Part shown: in pieces, positions 27,897-37,246 of the stretch
How the letters are laid out: every line of letters begins with the position of its first letter
How positions within the stretch are numbered: the stretch's first letter is position 1
The notes under the pieces: model-generated
Seen by the model: only the letters and a program-made list of their open reading frames with translations
Databases searched by the model: none
What the model was told of the DNA's origin: nothing
Program-made: the position numbers and the translations under genes
Source of the DNA: Algoriphagus alkaliphilus
Lineage (GTDB): Bacteria > Bacteroidota > Bacteroidia > Cytophagales > Cyclobacteriaceae
Direction of reading: 5' to 3'
DNA: 64,000 bases
Assembly: GCF_900103735.1 (NCBI RefSeq)
Contig: NZ_FMXE01000009.1
Span: 1 to 64,000, forward strand

Positions 27897-28637
27897 CTAA
27901 ACGGCAATGTTCAGGATATCACAGGCATTTTTTGAAGCTTCCTGTTCGGCTTTCTTCTTTGTACTTCCTTTTCCCTGTGCAATAGACTCCCCGTCGACAT
28001 TCAGTTCCACAACAAATTCTTTATAGCGTTGGTTACCGTTGATTTGCAAAACTTTGTAGTCTACCGTTTTGGATTCTTTTTGGGACCATTCGATAATTTT
28101 ACTCTTGTAATTGGTTACAGTACTGATCATTCCATCCAGATCCATGTGAAGCAATATTCGCTGGAGGATAAATTTTTGTGTGAATTTGTATCCTCTGTCA
28201 AGGTATACTGCTCCGAGGAATGCCTCAAGGATATCTCCAAAAAGGGATTTGTTTCCTGTGAATTGTCTATTACTGACAATTTGCTCCAAGGTTTTCTTGA
28301 GCCCTATTTTTATTCCTATTTCGTTGAGTGTTTCCCGGTTTACAAGTTTGGATCGGGTTTCGGTGAGGAATCCTTCGTCTCGATAGGGGAATTTTTTGAA
28401 AATATGCTCGGCAATTACCGAACCCAAAACAGCATCTCCCAGGAACTCCAGTCGCTCATTGGATTTTTTAAACCCCGAGGACGTTTCTTCGCCGAGACCT
28501 GAGGGAGTAAGTGCTAGACGATAAAGGGACAAATTTAAAGGCTTGCGTCCAATGATCATTTTGATCGAGGATGCAAGCCTTTTGTCTTTTGAGTTAAAGA
28601 ATAGAGTGTGGATTCCGAGCTTCTGGAAAATTTTCAC
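27897..28637 (-). CDS. rnc: Ribonuclease III
   Basis: A 246-residue double-stranded-RNA endonuclease for rRNA and mRNA processing. The nuclease signature NERLEFLGDAVLG lies at 60-72, with Glu64 and Asp68 among the metal/catalytic residues, and the second acidic cluster follows in LFGDILEAFLGAVYLD. A dsRNA-binding domain occupies about 175-242, ending KGSTKKKAEQEASKNACDIL. Its start codon overlaps the fabF stop (ATGA, 28634-28637), the standard fabF-rnc arrangement in Bacteroidota. Confidence 0.95.
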   Translation of the reverse strand: MKIFQKLGIHTLFFNSKDKRLASSIKMIIGRKPLNLSLYRLALTPSGLGEETSSGFKKSNERLEFLGDAVLGSVIAEHIFKKFPYRDEGFLTETRSKLVNRETLNEIGIKIGLKKTLEQIVSNRQFTGNKSLFGDILEAFLGAVYLDRGYKFTQKFILQRILLHMDLDGMISTVTNYKSKIIEWSQKESKTVDYKVLQINGNQRYKEFVVELNVDGESIAQGKGSTKKKAEQEASKNACDILNIAV

Positions 28638-29893
28638 TCTGATCGGTTGTATTTTTTAAATATGACGGAACAGTTGTGACCGCCAAATCCAAAGGTATTA
28701 CTCAGCGCATAATTGATTTCTCTTGCCTGCGCTTTGTTAAACGTTAAATTAAGTCTAGGATCAAACGCTTCATCGTCAGTAAAGTGATTGATCGTAGGAG
28801 GAACGAGACTATGATTGATTGCAAAGATTGAGGCTATTGCTTCAATTGCCCCTGCTGCACCCAGCAGGTGTCCAGTCATCGATTTTGTACTGCTGATATT
28901 CAATTTATAAGCGTGCTCTCCAAAAACCTTTTGGATTGCTTTGGTCTCTCCTACATCTCCCAGTGGGGTAGAGGTGCCATGTACATTGATATAATCAATG
29001 TCTTCCGGATTAAGACCAGCATCTTCCAAAGCAATTTTCATCACGCTACTTGCACCTAAGCCTTCGGGATGCGGCGCAGTAATATGATAGGCATCTGCAG
29101 TCATCCCTCCGCCTACAAGCTCGGCATAGATTTTTGCTCCGCGTGCTTTTGCATGCTCCAACTCTTCAAGGATCAATGCCCCTGCACCTTCGCCAAGTAC
29201 AAAACCATCCCGGTCTTTGTCAAAAGGTCTGGATGCTGTAGTAGGGGAGTCATTTCGCTGGGATAGTGCTTTCATTGCGTTAAATCCACCAATTCCTGCC
29301 TCAGACACAGCAGCTTCAGATCCGCCACTTAAAAACAAGTCGGCTTTTCCAAGTCGGATGTAATTGAAAGCATCAATAAGTGCATTGGTAGCCGAAGCAC
29401 AGGCTGATACAGTTACGAAGTTTGGACCTCTGAATCCATATTTGATAGAAATGAAACCTGCCGATATATCAGCGATCATCTTGGGAATGAAAAAGGGATT
29501 GAACCTTGGTGTTCCGTCTCCTCTGGCAAAATCAGTCACCTCTTCTTGGAAGGTTCTGAGTCCACCTATTCCCGATCCCCAGATTACACCCGCTCTTGAC
29601 AAGTCAATGGATTCGAGATCAAGTCCCGAGTCCACGATCGCTTGATCGGCAGTAATCATGGCATACTGGGTGAAAGCATCCATTTTTCTAGCCTCTTTTC
29701 TGTCCATAAACTGATCCAGATCGAGGTTTTTGACCTCGCAGGCAAATTGAGTCTTGAAAAGTGAAGCGTCGAAGCGAGTGATAGGCGCAGCACCACTCAC
29801 ACCATTAGCCAGACCCTTCCAGAATTCTCCGGGGGTGTTACCTATGGGGGTGAGTGCGCCTAAACCCGTTACAACAACTCTTTTTAAATTCAT
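28634..29893 (-). CDS. fabF: Beta-ketoacyl-ACP synthase II
   Basis: A 419-residue condensing enzyme that elongates acyl-ACP with malonyl-ACP in fatty acid synthesis. The Cys-His-His triad is Cys165 (VSACASATN), His305 (NVHGTSTPLGD) and His342 (SMTGHLLGAAG). GFGGHNC near the C-terminus is also conserved. Length is normal. It follows acpP by 19 bases and overlaps rnc by four. Confidence 0.96.
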   Translation of the reverse strand: MNLKRVVVTGLGALTPIGNTPGEFWKGLANGVSGAAPITRFDASLFKTQFACEVKNLDLDQFMDRKEARKMDAFTQYAMITADQAIVDSGLDLESIDLSRAGVIWGSGIGGLRTFQEEVTDFARGDGTPRFNPFFIPKMIADISAGFISIKYGFRGPNFVTVSACASATNALIDAFNYIRLGKADLFLSGGSEAAVSEAGIGGFNAMKALSQRNDSPTTASRPFDKDRDGFVLGEGAGALILEELEHAKARGAKIYAELVGGGMTADAYHITAPHPEGLGASSVMKIALEDAGLNPEDIDYINVHGTSTPLGDVGETKAIQKVFGEHAYKLNISSTKSMTGHLLGAAGAIEAIASIFAINHSLVPPTINHFTDDEAFDPRLNLTFNKAQAREINYALSNTFGFGGHNCSVIFKKYNRSE

Positions 29894-29912
29894 ATAATGA
29901 ATTCAGCAGTAC

Positions 29913-30149
29913 TTATTTTACGTTTGCCTCAAGGTAGGTAATAGCCTGACCTACAGTGCCAATTTGCTCGGCTTGGTCGTCAGGAATAGAGATATTGAAT
30001 TCTTTTTCGAATTCCATAATCAATTCAACAGTATCTAGAGAGTCAGCACCAAGGTCATTGGTGAAGCTTGCTTCCATAGTCACTTCAGACTCTTCTACGC
30101 CAAGTTTGTCAACAATGATGGCTTTTACTTTTTGTGCAATTTCAGACAT
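29913..30149 (-). CDS. acpP: Acyl carrier protein
   Basis: A 78-residue acidic carrier whose Ser37 in [13 protein letters not shown] is the phosphopantetheine attachment site. It is the first gene of the acpP-fabF-rnc operon. The rest of the protein has the usual four-helix pattern ([24 protein letters not shown]). Confidence 0.97.
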   Translation of the reverse strand: MSEIAQKVKAIIVDKLGVEESEVTMEASFTNDLGADSLDTVELIMEFEKEFNISIPDDQAEQIGTVGQAITYLEANVK

Positions 30150-30179
30150 TTTGTGATCAGTTTAGTTATTAACACTCCG

Positions 30180-30211
30180 CAAAGAAATATATTTAAAACC
30201 TAATTGACAAA
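30180..30211 (-). promoter_or_regulatory. Possible promoter of the acpP-fabF operon
   Basis: On the minus strand TTTG (30211-30208) is followed after 20 bases by TTTCTTTG (30187-30180), close to the Bacteroidota TTTG-N20-TAnnTTTG pattern but with one base off in the -7 box. It ends about 30 bases before the acpP start codon. Confidence 0.4.
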
Positions 30212-30271
30212 GAAAAGACCGAAGTTAATTTTTATGCAATTTGTCTGATCGCATGGGTCAATTTAAATTTC

Positions 30272-30279
30272 TACCTTTG
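30272..30279 (+). promoter_or_regulatory. TAccTTTG -7 element for the IPExxxVDY-pyk unit
   Basis: TACCTTTG is a perfect match to the Bacteroidota -7 consensus TAnnTTTG and ends 22 bases before the start codon at 30302. The only upstream TTTG (30240-30243) is 28 bases away, longer than the usual 19-21, so the -33 element is poor. Confidence 0.4.
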
Positions 30280-30301
30280 TTTCGACCACCTTTCTTCCTC
30301 C

Positions 30302-30730
30302 ATGAAGAAGACCAAATTATACATAGAACCTACTTTTGAATTTGAACTTTTAGGGCTCGTTTCGCCTGTCAAAGACTATAAAATGGCTTGGTTGATCAAT
30401 CGGGAACTGGATATTGATTTGGTCAAATCAGATGACCTTCAAATTGAATTTCTGTCCTCACCTAGGCTGGAAATCTCCCAATATTTACTTTCTTTACCGC
30501 ATGGTTTTATCCAACTTTTAAAAAATAAAGCACTTAATACATCCCAGCAATTGGCGTATTTGATACCAGAATTGCGAAATTTGGATTACTTCCTCTTGGT
30601 ACAAGACCAAACACAACAAACCAGTATTAGTATATTTGTCGATCAACTTGCTAAAAACCCCTTTATTCAAAGTGTGGTCCGGCTGGACATTTCAAAAATT
30701 AAATCAAAAGAAAACCTATTAACATATTAA
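30302..30730 (+). CDS. IPExxxVDY-family protein
   Basis: A 142-residue cytoplasmic protein of unknown function found next to pyruvate kinase in many Bacteroidota. The defining motif appears as IPELRNLDY, followed by FLLVQDQ. The N-terminal part (YIEPTFEFELLGLVSPVKDYKMAWLIN) is equally conserved. It is separated from pyk by six bases, so both are surely one transcript; the function might relate to pyruvate kinase control, but nothing in the sequence proves it. Confidence 0.88.
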   Translation: MKKTKLYIEPTFEFELLGLVSPVKDYKMAWLINRELDIDLVKSDDLQIEFLSSPRLEISQYLLSLPHGFIQLLKNKALNTSQQLAYLIPELRNLDYFLLVQDQTQQTSISIFVDQLAKNPFIQSVVRLDISKIKSKENLLTY

Positions 30731-30736
30731 AATCCA

Positions 30737-32167
30737 ATGAGCCACCTCCCGTTTAAAAAAACAAAAATACTAGCCACCATCGGTCCGGCATCCAATAATT
30801 ACGAAACGATTAAAAGTTTGGCTGCTGCCGGTGCAAATGTTTTTCGATTGAATTTTTCGCATGGAACACACGAAATTCATCAGGAAGTCATACAGATTAT
30901 TCGAAGAATTAATAAAGAACTGGATTGTAATCTCGGGATACTTCAGGATCTACAAGGGCCTAAAATCCGTGTAGGGGAGGTCGAAAATAATGGAGTGGAA
31001 CTAAAGGCTGGAGAACTGTTAACTATCACTAATGAACCTGTGATTGGAAGTGCTTCGCTGGTGAGCACAGTTTACCAGAATCTTCCCCAGGATGTAATTC
31101 CCGGCGACAGAATCCTCATCGACGATGGTAATCTGGAAGTAATAGTAAACAGTACAGATGGCAAAAATGTGAATACCACGGTAATTCACGGAGGGATCTT
31201 GAAATCCAGAAAAGGCATCAATCTTCCCAATACCAAAGTTTCTGCACCTTCCCTGACTGAAAAGGATATCGAAGATCTTGAATTTGGTCTGTCTCAGGAT
31301 GTAGATTGGATCGCACTGTCTTTTGTAAGATCAGCAGAGGATATTTTGGATCTAAGAGAACGGATTATTGCAGCCGGAAAAAATTGTAAAATCGTCGCTA
31401 AAATCGAAAAGCCTGAAGCCCTTGAAAATATTGATTCAATTATTGCAGCCACGGATGCAATAATGGTCGCCAGAGGTGATTTGGGTGTAGAAGTACCCAT
31501 GGAAATCGTTCCCCTTTGGCAGAAAAAAATGGTTGAGAAATGTAAGATTGCCTGTAAACCGGTGATCATTGCTACCCAAATGATGGAAAGTATGATCCAA
31601 AACCCTCGACCAACCCGCGCCGAAACCAACGATGTCGCCAATGCAGTATTGGATGGCGCGGATGCCGTGATGCTTTCCGCTGAAACTGCTTCAGGAAAAT
31701 ATCCAGTCAATGCCGTCAAAGCGATGACCAGCATCATTACATACCTGGAAGAGAATGCAGACATTTACCATAACCTGTATAAAATTCAAGATGACGACTT
31801 AACATTCCACAGCAATAACCTGATCCTAATGGCCTCGAGATTGTCCAGAAATGTGAAGGCCAAGGCAATTGTTGGAATTACTTCTTCGGGATTTACCGGG
31901 CTTAGATTGGCATCCCACCGACCTTCGGCCAATATTTTTGTTTTTACCAGAAATAAGAAACTCCTTACCCAACTCTCATTGGTTTGGGGTGTGCGTGCTT
32001 ATTATTATGAAAGTCAGGTATCTACTGACGCGACTTTCACTGATATAGAAAATACATTACAAAAAGACGGTCATGTGAAGTCAGGTGATGTAATCATCAA
32101 CACCGCCAGTATGCCGCTGAAAGAAAAGGGAAAAACCAATATGCTTAAAATTCACTTGGTTGAGTGA
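30737..32167 (+). CDS. pyk: Pyruvate kinase
   Basis: A 476-residue glycolytic enzyme converting phosphoenolpyruvate and ADP to pyruvate and ATP. Signature parts are TKILATIGPAS, FRLNFSHG, the catalytic AKIEKPEALENID loop, ARGDLGVEVP, and the ATQMMESM and TRAETNDVANAVLDG segments. Length is normal. A second small terminator-like hairpin with CAGGAA/TTCCTG arms lies just after the stop, ahead of the stronger one at 32216. Confidence 0.96.
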   Translation: MSHLPFKKTKILATIGPASNNYETIKSLAAAGANVFRLNFSHGTHEIHQEVIQIIRRINKELDCNLGILQDLQGPKIRVGEVENNGVELKAGELLTITNEPVIGSASLVSTVYQNLPQDVIPGDRILIDDGNLEVIVNSTDGKNVNTTVIHGGILKSRKGINLPNTKVSAPSLTEKDIEDLEFGLSQDVDWIALSFVRSAEDILDLRERIIAAGKNCKIVAKIEKPEALENIDSIIAATDAIMVARGDLGVEVPMEIVPLWQKKMVEKCKIACKPVIIATQMMESMIQNPRPTRAETNDVANAVLDGADAVMLSAETASGKYPVNAVKAMTSIITYLEENADIYHNLYKIQDDDLTFHSNNLILMASRLSRNVKAKAIVGITSSGFTGLRLASHRPSANIFVFTRNKKLLTQLSLVWGVRAYYYESQVSTDATFTDIENTLQKDGHVKSGDVIINTASMPLKEKGKTNMLKIHLVE

Positions 32168-32215
32168 GGTTAAAGGCAAAAACAGGAATTTAGTTTCCTG
32201 ATTTTAGATCAATTC

Positions 32216-32248
32216 AAAGGATGAATTTAACAGTTCATCCTTTTTTTT
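32216..32248 (+). terminator. Rho-independent terminator after pyk
   Basis: The arms AAGGATGAA and TTCATCCTT enclose an eight-base loop and run into an eight-T tract. It lies about 50 bases beyond the pyk stop codon. Confidence 0.85.
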
Positions 32249-32321
32249 ATACAGTTGAGCGGTTATGAGTAGACCTGTTGATTTGACTTTGGTTATAAAA
32301 TCAAAAAAACCAAATCAAACT

Positions 32322-33743
32322 ATGAAAAAACTATTTAATTACTTGCTTATGGGATCGCTGTTTTTTTCGATCTTGTCGTGTAGTGATGATTATCAGGGAC
32401 CAATCCCCTTTCCTACACTTATCGAAGCTGCAAATGAAGCAGGATTAACAACGCTTGTAGCCAGCGTCCGTGCTTTTCCGGGTTTAGAAGCAACGCTTCA
32501 AGACCAAGCTGCCATTACAGTATTTGCGCCAACCAATGACGCTTTTGCAAATGCTTTGCGCACTTTTGGTGCAACTGATCTTAACGATTTGGTGGTAAAA
32601 CTAGGAGGATCTCAAAATTTGCAGACTGTTCTTGGGTTTCATGTCGTTCCTGCCGTAGCGTTTTCAAGAAATTTGAATGAAGTAAACATTTTTACAACTC
32701 TTGCTGGTCAGCAGTTAAGAGTAAATTCTACTCCAGGCGCAGTAACAGTAACTGACGCAGCTGGTAACGTGGCCCGAGTTATTCAGGCGGATGTTCAGAT
32801 AGAGAATGGTGTGGTACACGTGATCGATCGTGTATTGATTCCTTCCATTGAATTGCCAAAGCCAAATTTGGTAGAGGCGGCAACTAAGGCAGGATTAACT
32901 ACACTGCTAACAGCAGTGACCGCTGTTCCGGGTTTACCAAGTGCATTGTTAAGTGCGCAGGCTATCACGGTCTTTGCACCAACCAACGAAGCATTTGCAG
33001 CTGCGCTAGCAGTATTTAGGGCAAAAGACTTAAATGAATTGGTAATCAAAATCGGTGGACCTGCCAACCTTGAAAAAGTATTGGGATTTCACGTGGTGCC
33101 TGCGGTTGCTTTCTCTGCTAACCTGGCAGCCACAAATTCCTTTACTACGTTATCTGGACAAACTATCATTGTTGAGAAAACAGGATCAACCGTATCCGTA
33201 AAAGATCAATTAGGTAGAGTAGCTCAAGTCGTGGCCGCTGATATTGCTATTGCAAACGGTGTCGTCCATGTGATTAATGGAGTAATGTTGCCTGATTTGA
33301 AGCTTCCGACTGTAGTAGAGGCTGCTACAGCTGCAGGATTGACAACATTATTAAATGCGGTGACAGCTGCCGGTTTGGGTAACACACTACTCAATGCTAA
33401 CGCAATCACTGTTTTTGCACCTAGCAACGCTGCTTTTACTGCGCTGCTGAGTAGCCTTGGCTTCAGTTCACTTGATGCTATGGTGAGTGCGCTGGGTTTA
33501 CCTGCTGTTACCAAGGTTCTTGGGTTTCACGTCGTTCCTGCTACCGCTTTCTCCTTTGATTTGGCTTCAGGTTCGCAGATGGTTCCTACTTTGGCTGGAG
33601 AGATGCTCACAGTAACTCGCAGTGGTAACAATATAACCGTCACTGATAAAGCAGGGAAAACCTACAATGTTGTGGTAGCCGATGTTGCTATAAAAAATGG
33701 CGTTGTTCATGTGATTGATGGTGTTCTATTGCCTACCCTTTAA
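32322..33743 (+). CDS. Lipoprotein with three fasciclin (FAS1) domains
   Basis: Encodes 473 residues from the ATG at 32322, which gives a lipoprotein signal MKKLFNYLLMGSLFFSILSC with lipid-anchored Cys20; an ATG 57 bases upstream would only add a non-signal extension. Three tandem FAS1 domains follow at about 32-172, 176-312 and 320-473, each with VFAPTN/SxAF, VLGFHVVPA and (N)GVVHVI. FAS1 domains mediate cell-surface adhesion. The domains are clearly internal duplications, with about half their residues shared. It is flanked by terminators on both sides and is a single-gene unit. Confidence 0.92.
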   Translation: MKKLFNYLLMGSLFFSILSCSDDYQGPIPFPTLIEAANEAGLTTLVASVRAFPGLEATLQDQAAITVFAPTNDAFANALRTFGATDLNDLVVKLGGSQNLQTVLGFHVVPAVAFSRNLNEVNIFTTLAGQQLRVNSTPGAVTVTDAAGNVARVIQADVQIENGVVHVIDRVLIPSIELPKPNLVEAATKAGLTTLLTAVTAVPGLPSALLSAQAITVFAPTNEAFAAALAVFRAKDLNELVIKIGGPANLEKVLGFHVVPAVAFSANLAATNSFTTLSGQTIIVEKTGSTVSVKDQLGRVAQVVAADIAIANGVVHVINGVMLPDLKLPTVVEAATAAGLTTLLNAVTAAGLGNTLLNANAITVFAPSNAAFTALLSSLGFSSLDAMVSALGLPAVTKVLGFHVVPATAFSFDLASGSQMVPTLAGEMLTVTRSGNNITVTDKAGKTYNVVVADVAIKNGVVHVIDGVLLPTL

Positions 33744-33760
33744 AAAACTAATGGATTAAA

Positions 33761-33796
33761 AGAGGAACAGAATTTTTCTGTTCCTCTATTTTTTTT
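33761..33796 (+). terminator. Rho-independent terminator after the FAS1 lipoprotein
   Basis: A perfect 12-base stem (AGAGGAACAGAA / TTCTGTTCCTCT) with a three-base loop is followed by a run of T residues at 33789-33796. Confidence 0.9.
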
Positions 33797-33839
33797 AAAA
33801 GGAGAAACGAAGATTAAAGCAAGCGCGAGGAGGGGAAAT

Positions 33840-34578
33840 ATGTTTAGTCATCGCTACAGTCATTGGTTTGCCGGAATCTTGGGCAGCTATTCTTTTCTGA
33901 ATATATATTTCCTTGATGGTGACCGGCTGTTTGCGGTTGCTATTGAGCCATTAGCTTTGTTTATTCTGATTTTGGCTTTGACTTTTTCGGTTTGGGGCCT
34001 CAATCGACTAATCGAAAAAAGGATTGTCGGCCATGATTTGTCCATGCACCCTTTAATTTTTCAATTCGGGACCAGCGTAGTGGGGGTATTGGTTTTATCA
34101 TTTATTTCCTCCCATGCTACGGGCTTAATTTTGAGCGGACCGTACTCATTTCCCTGGCAGAGGAGATTGACTTTCTAAAAAAATATCTGGAATTGCTTAC
34201 CATCCGTTTTGAAGACTCCCTGAGATTTTCATTGGACTTGAAAAATCCGAGTTTTGAAAAACTGATCCCTCCAGCGATGCTCAAACTTTTGGTAGAAAAT
34301 GTGGTGAAGCACAATTTTTTCACCAAAAAGAAGCCAATTGAAGTTTCCATTACTTCTGACGGGTTTTTCTGAAAATTCATAATAAAAAACAACCAAAAAC
34401 AGTGATTGATTTTTCTTCGGGCATTGGCCTTCAAAACATATCAGATAGATATAAGTTTCTAAACAGTAGTATCCGAATTGAAGATGAACCGAGTCATTTT
34501 CTGGTCGAACTGCCACTGATCGATGACAAAACACTTACTTTTAGTCGAAGACGAGCCACTAGCGCAAGTACGAATTAG
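33840..34578 (+). pseudogene. LytS-like sensor histidine kinase, broken
   Basis: The first frame (33840-34178) encodes a membrane part with two hydrophobic segments. The protein then continues in a second frame (from about 34125: LAEEIDFLKKYLELLTIRFED ... LVENVVKHN, the N-box of the kinase) to a stop at about 34372. It continues in a third frame (GIGLQNISDRY and FLVELPLI) to 34578. Between the membrane part and LAEEID the usual stretch carrying the phospho-acceptor histidine (PHFLFN) is missing, so there is an internal deletion plus two frameshifts. The last 56 bases overlap the response regulator gene, the normal arrangement of this kinase-regulator pair. Confidence 0.82.
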
Positions 34579-35299
34579 CACGATTATACGGAAGCATCGT
34601 CCTGATTGGGTGGTCGCAGATACGGTTCAAAGTATCTCTGAGCTGGAACAAGCTCTGAAAAACCAAGCTATTTTTGACCTCATTCTTTGTGATATCCATC
34701 TGGCTGATGGGCTGAGCTTTAGGGCTTTTCAAAACAAAAAAATTAAGATCCCGATAATTTTTATTACAGCGTATGATGAATATGCATTGCAGTCTTTTGA
34801 GCATAACTGCATCGATTATGTCCTGAAACCAATACAGGAAGAGCGCTTGGTCAAAGCTTTTGAGAAAGTGGAAAGTTTAATTCAAAGTCCCGTGTCAGAG
34901 GGGTTTTCATCTGAATTTGTTGATAAATTTATCCAGCGTTACACCCAAAAAACATTCAAAAGACGCTTTTTAACTAAAATTGGAACAAAGCTATCTTTTA
35001 CTTCGGTGGAAGAGATAGCGTTTTTTTATTCGGAAGGAGGGATCACCTTTTTGGTTACTTCAAATTCTTCCCAGAAATTTATGACAGATCATAGTCTCAA
35101 TGAACTTGAAACTGAACTTTTGAATCCAAATAAATTTTACCGAATCAATAGATCCTTCATTATTAATTTAGACAATCTGTTGGAAATGAAACCTTATCAT
35201 AATGGCCGGCTGGTGCTATCTTTGAATGCGAAAAGTGAAGAGGTAATTGTCGTGGCAAGAGAGCGGGTTAACGAATTCAAATCTTGGATCGATCAATAA
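34523..35299 (+). CDS. LytTR-type response regulator
   Basis: A 258-residue DNA-binding response regulator. The receiver domain (1-120) has Asp57 in LILCDIHLADG and conserved T/K positions (ITAYDEYA, CIDYVLKPI). The LytTR DNA-binding domain is at about 150-255 (RFLTKIGTKLSFTSVEEIAFFYSEG ... FYRINRSFIINLDNL). LytTR regulators activate promoters carrying short direct repeats. Its cognate kinase directly upstream is a pseudogene, so the protein is an orphan unless another LytS-like kinase phosphorylates it. Confidence 0.92.
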   Translation: MTKHLLLVEDEPLAQVRISTIIRKHRPDWVVADTVQSISELEQALKNQAIFDLILCDIHLADGLSFRAFQNKKIKIPIIFITAYDEYALQSFEHNCIDYVLKPIQEERLVKAFEKVESLIQSPVSEGFSSEFVDKFIQRYTQKTFKRRFLTKIGTKLSFTSVEEIAFFYSEGGITFLVTSNSSQKFMTDHSLNELETELLNPNKFYRINRSFIINLDNLLEMKPYHNGRLVLSLNAKSEEVIVVARERVNEFKSWIDQ

Positions 35300-35300
35300 A

Positions 35301-35662
35301 ATGAATAAAGTATTTTTTTTAATCCTTTTTTTTGGACTTTTACTCAATTAAATGGCTTTTCGCAAACCAAAGATCAAGCATCCTTTGATTCGCTTAAACG
35401 AGTACTAGTTCAAGTAGATCAAGAATTGTATGCTGTACAGCTCAACTTGCATCAAGCTTAAAATCAACTCCAAACCGGTATTTTGGTCGCAACTCTCGCC
35501 TACACTGTAACTATCATCGGAGGTCAATTGCTAGGCACAAAACCTGAATTGGGAGAGACTTTGCTTTATGTGGGTGGCGCAACTGGTATTGTAGGAACAG
35601 TGATTCTGTTCAAGGGATTTAAAAAAATCAATCTTGGGCCTCCGGTTTCCCGGAGTCGCTAG
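35301..35662 (+). pseudogene. Small secreted/membrane protein gene with a frameshift and a nonsense codon
   Basis: The ATG at 35301, two bases after the LytTR stop, begins a signal-peptide-like frame that stops early. After a run of eight T residues at about 35321-35328 the reading resumes in another frame as QLNGFSQTKDQASFDSLKR ... LNLHQA, meets a TAA at about 35458, and goes on as NQLQTGILVATLAYTVTIIGG with a later hydrophobic stretch (YVGGATGIVGTVILF) to 35662. Restoring one T and changing TAA to CAA would give a protein of about 120 residues with two membrane segments. I do not recognise the family. Confidence 0.65.
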
Positions 35663-35665
35663 CTT

Positions 35666-37246
35666 TTATTTCCGGGCTGCAGTTTCTTCATCCGGACCAA
35701 TTGGAGTCACCATCACCACTTTTTCACGATCAACCATCACGGAACCGGGAGCGGCACCTTTCACTTTTCTTACAAATTTTGCCTCGGTGTAAATTACAGG
35801 TGCAAATGATTCTGTTTTGAACTTAGAGTAAAAAGCAGCCAAGCCTGCGGCGCGTTCCAAAACAGTATTGGGCAATGCCGACATCCCTTTCATCCGGATC
35901 ACCACATGAGAACCGGGAACCTGACGGGCGTGAAGCCAAAGATCATCCTTGTGAATAAATCCCCGAAGCATTTCATCGTTGTCCTTTGCTGACTTACCAA
36001 CCCAAATCGTAAAACCTTCAAATTCAAAAACCTTGAATGGTAATCCGCTTACTTCTTTAGTGATTGCCTTGTCCTCCTTGTTGGTTTTTTGATAGGTTTT
36101 GAGTCCTTTATGCCCGGTGATTTCTTCGATAGATTGGATTTTTTGTTCTAGTTCAATTCTGAGATTTACTTTTGAGGCGATTGTTTTTTCGATTTGATCC
36201 AATTCGATTTGCCGGTTTTTGGATTTTCGGTAAAGTGATTCTGCAAGGAGTTGAGGCTTTTGATTGGGCTTAAGGATGACTTTTGCCGGATTTCCTGTGT
36301 AGAAATCCAAAAGCTCAGCTTCAGTTTTCCCATTTTGGAATTCATGCAAGTTTGCCATGATCACATCGGCGAGTTGACTGGGTGGGGCTGCATTTTTGAG
36401 TTCCTCCAGTTTTGAGGCTGACTTTTGTATGTAAGAAACCGTCTTTTTGAGTTGCTCCTGATAGCTTTTCAGAAGGGCGTTTTTTTCCTTGTCAAAATTC
36501 CCTTTGACCAAAGCCAAATAGAACAACTCATTTGATGCCGCAATTGGATCCGATAGCGTTTTTAGGGGGGCAGCTTCAGGCAGTAAACTCAGCTGCACTG
36601 TTCCCTGCTTTTCGACCAAGGAAAACAGTGGCGTGTCCAAAATATCGAGAAGATCCTGCATCAGGGGCCATTTTTCCTCAATTTCAGCCTCCGGGTATCC
36701 CCGTTCTTTCAGCCAAGCCCGTGGAATTGTGCCCAAGGTCGGGAGAAATTGAGATGCATTTCCTGCGAGTTCGACAAAGTGTTCGCGACTCAGATCGAGT
36801 GGTTTTTCAAGACTTTTCCAATCCAATTCTTTGTCTTCCCGGATTTCATTTCTAAAAAGAAGGCTCGGTGTGGCTTCTTCTTTTTGGTACAAAAGCACAT
36901 TACTTCGATTACCATGAAGCTTGAAAACCAATTTTTTCCCCGACTCCAAGTCAAAATAAAAAGCCCGCTCAAATCTGAAAACGGCACACTTCAGGATGGA
37001 ATCACCAATTAATTCCTGAAATAAATTGATTGTATTTCGCTTTGCTCGGTGGTATTGCTCAGGAAAACTGAGGTAAACCTGTGGTGGAAGGAGATGGGCG
37101 CGGATATAGCGAATGGCAGATTTTCCTTCCGTCTCGATGATGAGCTCATCTTTGCTTTGAGAAAAGCAGGAGATGATTTTTTGACCGGTATAAGCTTCTT
37201 CTAAAGCGGGGGCCAAGTACTTCAGAAAATGGTAATTGAGGTGCAT
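35666..37246 (-). CDS. NFACT/RqcH-like ribosome-associated quality control protein
   Basis: A 526-residue NFACT-family protein, formerly called fibronectin-binding protein. It has an N-terminal NFACT-N-like part (YHFLKYLAPALEEAYTGQ), a coiled-coil middle, and a C-terminal NFACT-R domain with FTIWVGKSAKDNDEML, HKDDLWLHARQVPGSHVV and ERAAGLAAFYSK. RqcH recruits alanyl-tRNA to stalled 60S/50S subunits to add poly-alanine tails; the pathway role here is inferred from family. Its start shares one base with the stop of the upstream MBL gene, so both are one translational unit. Confidence 0.9.
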   Translation of the reverse strand: MHLNYHFLKYLAPALEEAYTGQKIISCFSQSKDELIIETEGKSAIRYIRAHLLPPQVYLSFPEQYHRAKRNTINLFQELIGDSILKCAVFRFERAFYFDLESGKKLVFKLHGNRSNVLLYQKEEATPSLLFRNEIREDKELDWKSLEKPLDLSREHFVELAGNASQFLPTLGTIPRAWLKERGYPEAEIEEKWPLMQDLLDILDTPLFSLVEKQGTVQLSLLPEAAPLKTLSDPIAASNELFYLALVKGNFDKEKNALLKSYQEQLKKTVSYIQKSASKLEELKNAAPPSQLADVIMANLHEFQNGKTEAELLDFYTGNPAKVILKPNQKPQLLAESLYRKSKNRQIELDQIEKTIASKVNLRIELEQKIQSIEEITGHKGLKTYQKTNKEDKAITKEVSGLPFKVFEFEGFTIWVGKSAKDNDEMLRGFIHKDDLWLHARQVPGSHVVIRMKGMSALPNTVLERAAGLAAFYSKFKTESFAPVIYTEAKFVRKVKGAAPGSVMVDREKVVMVTPIGPDEETAARK

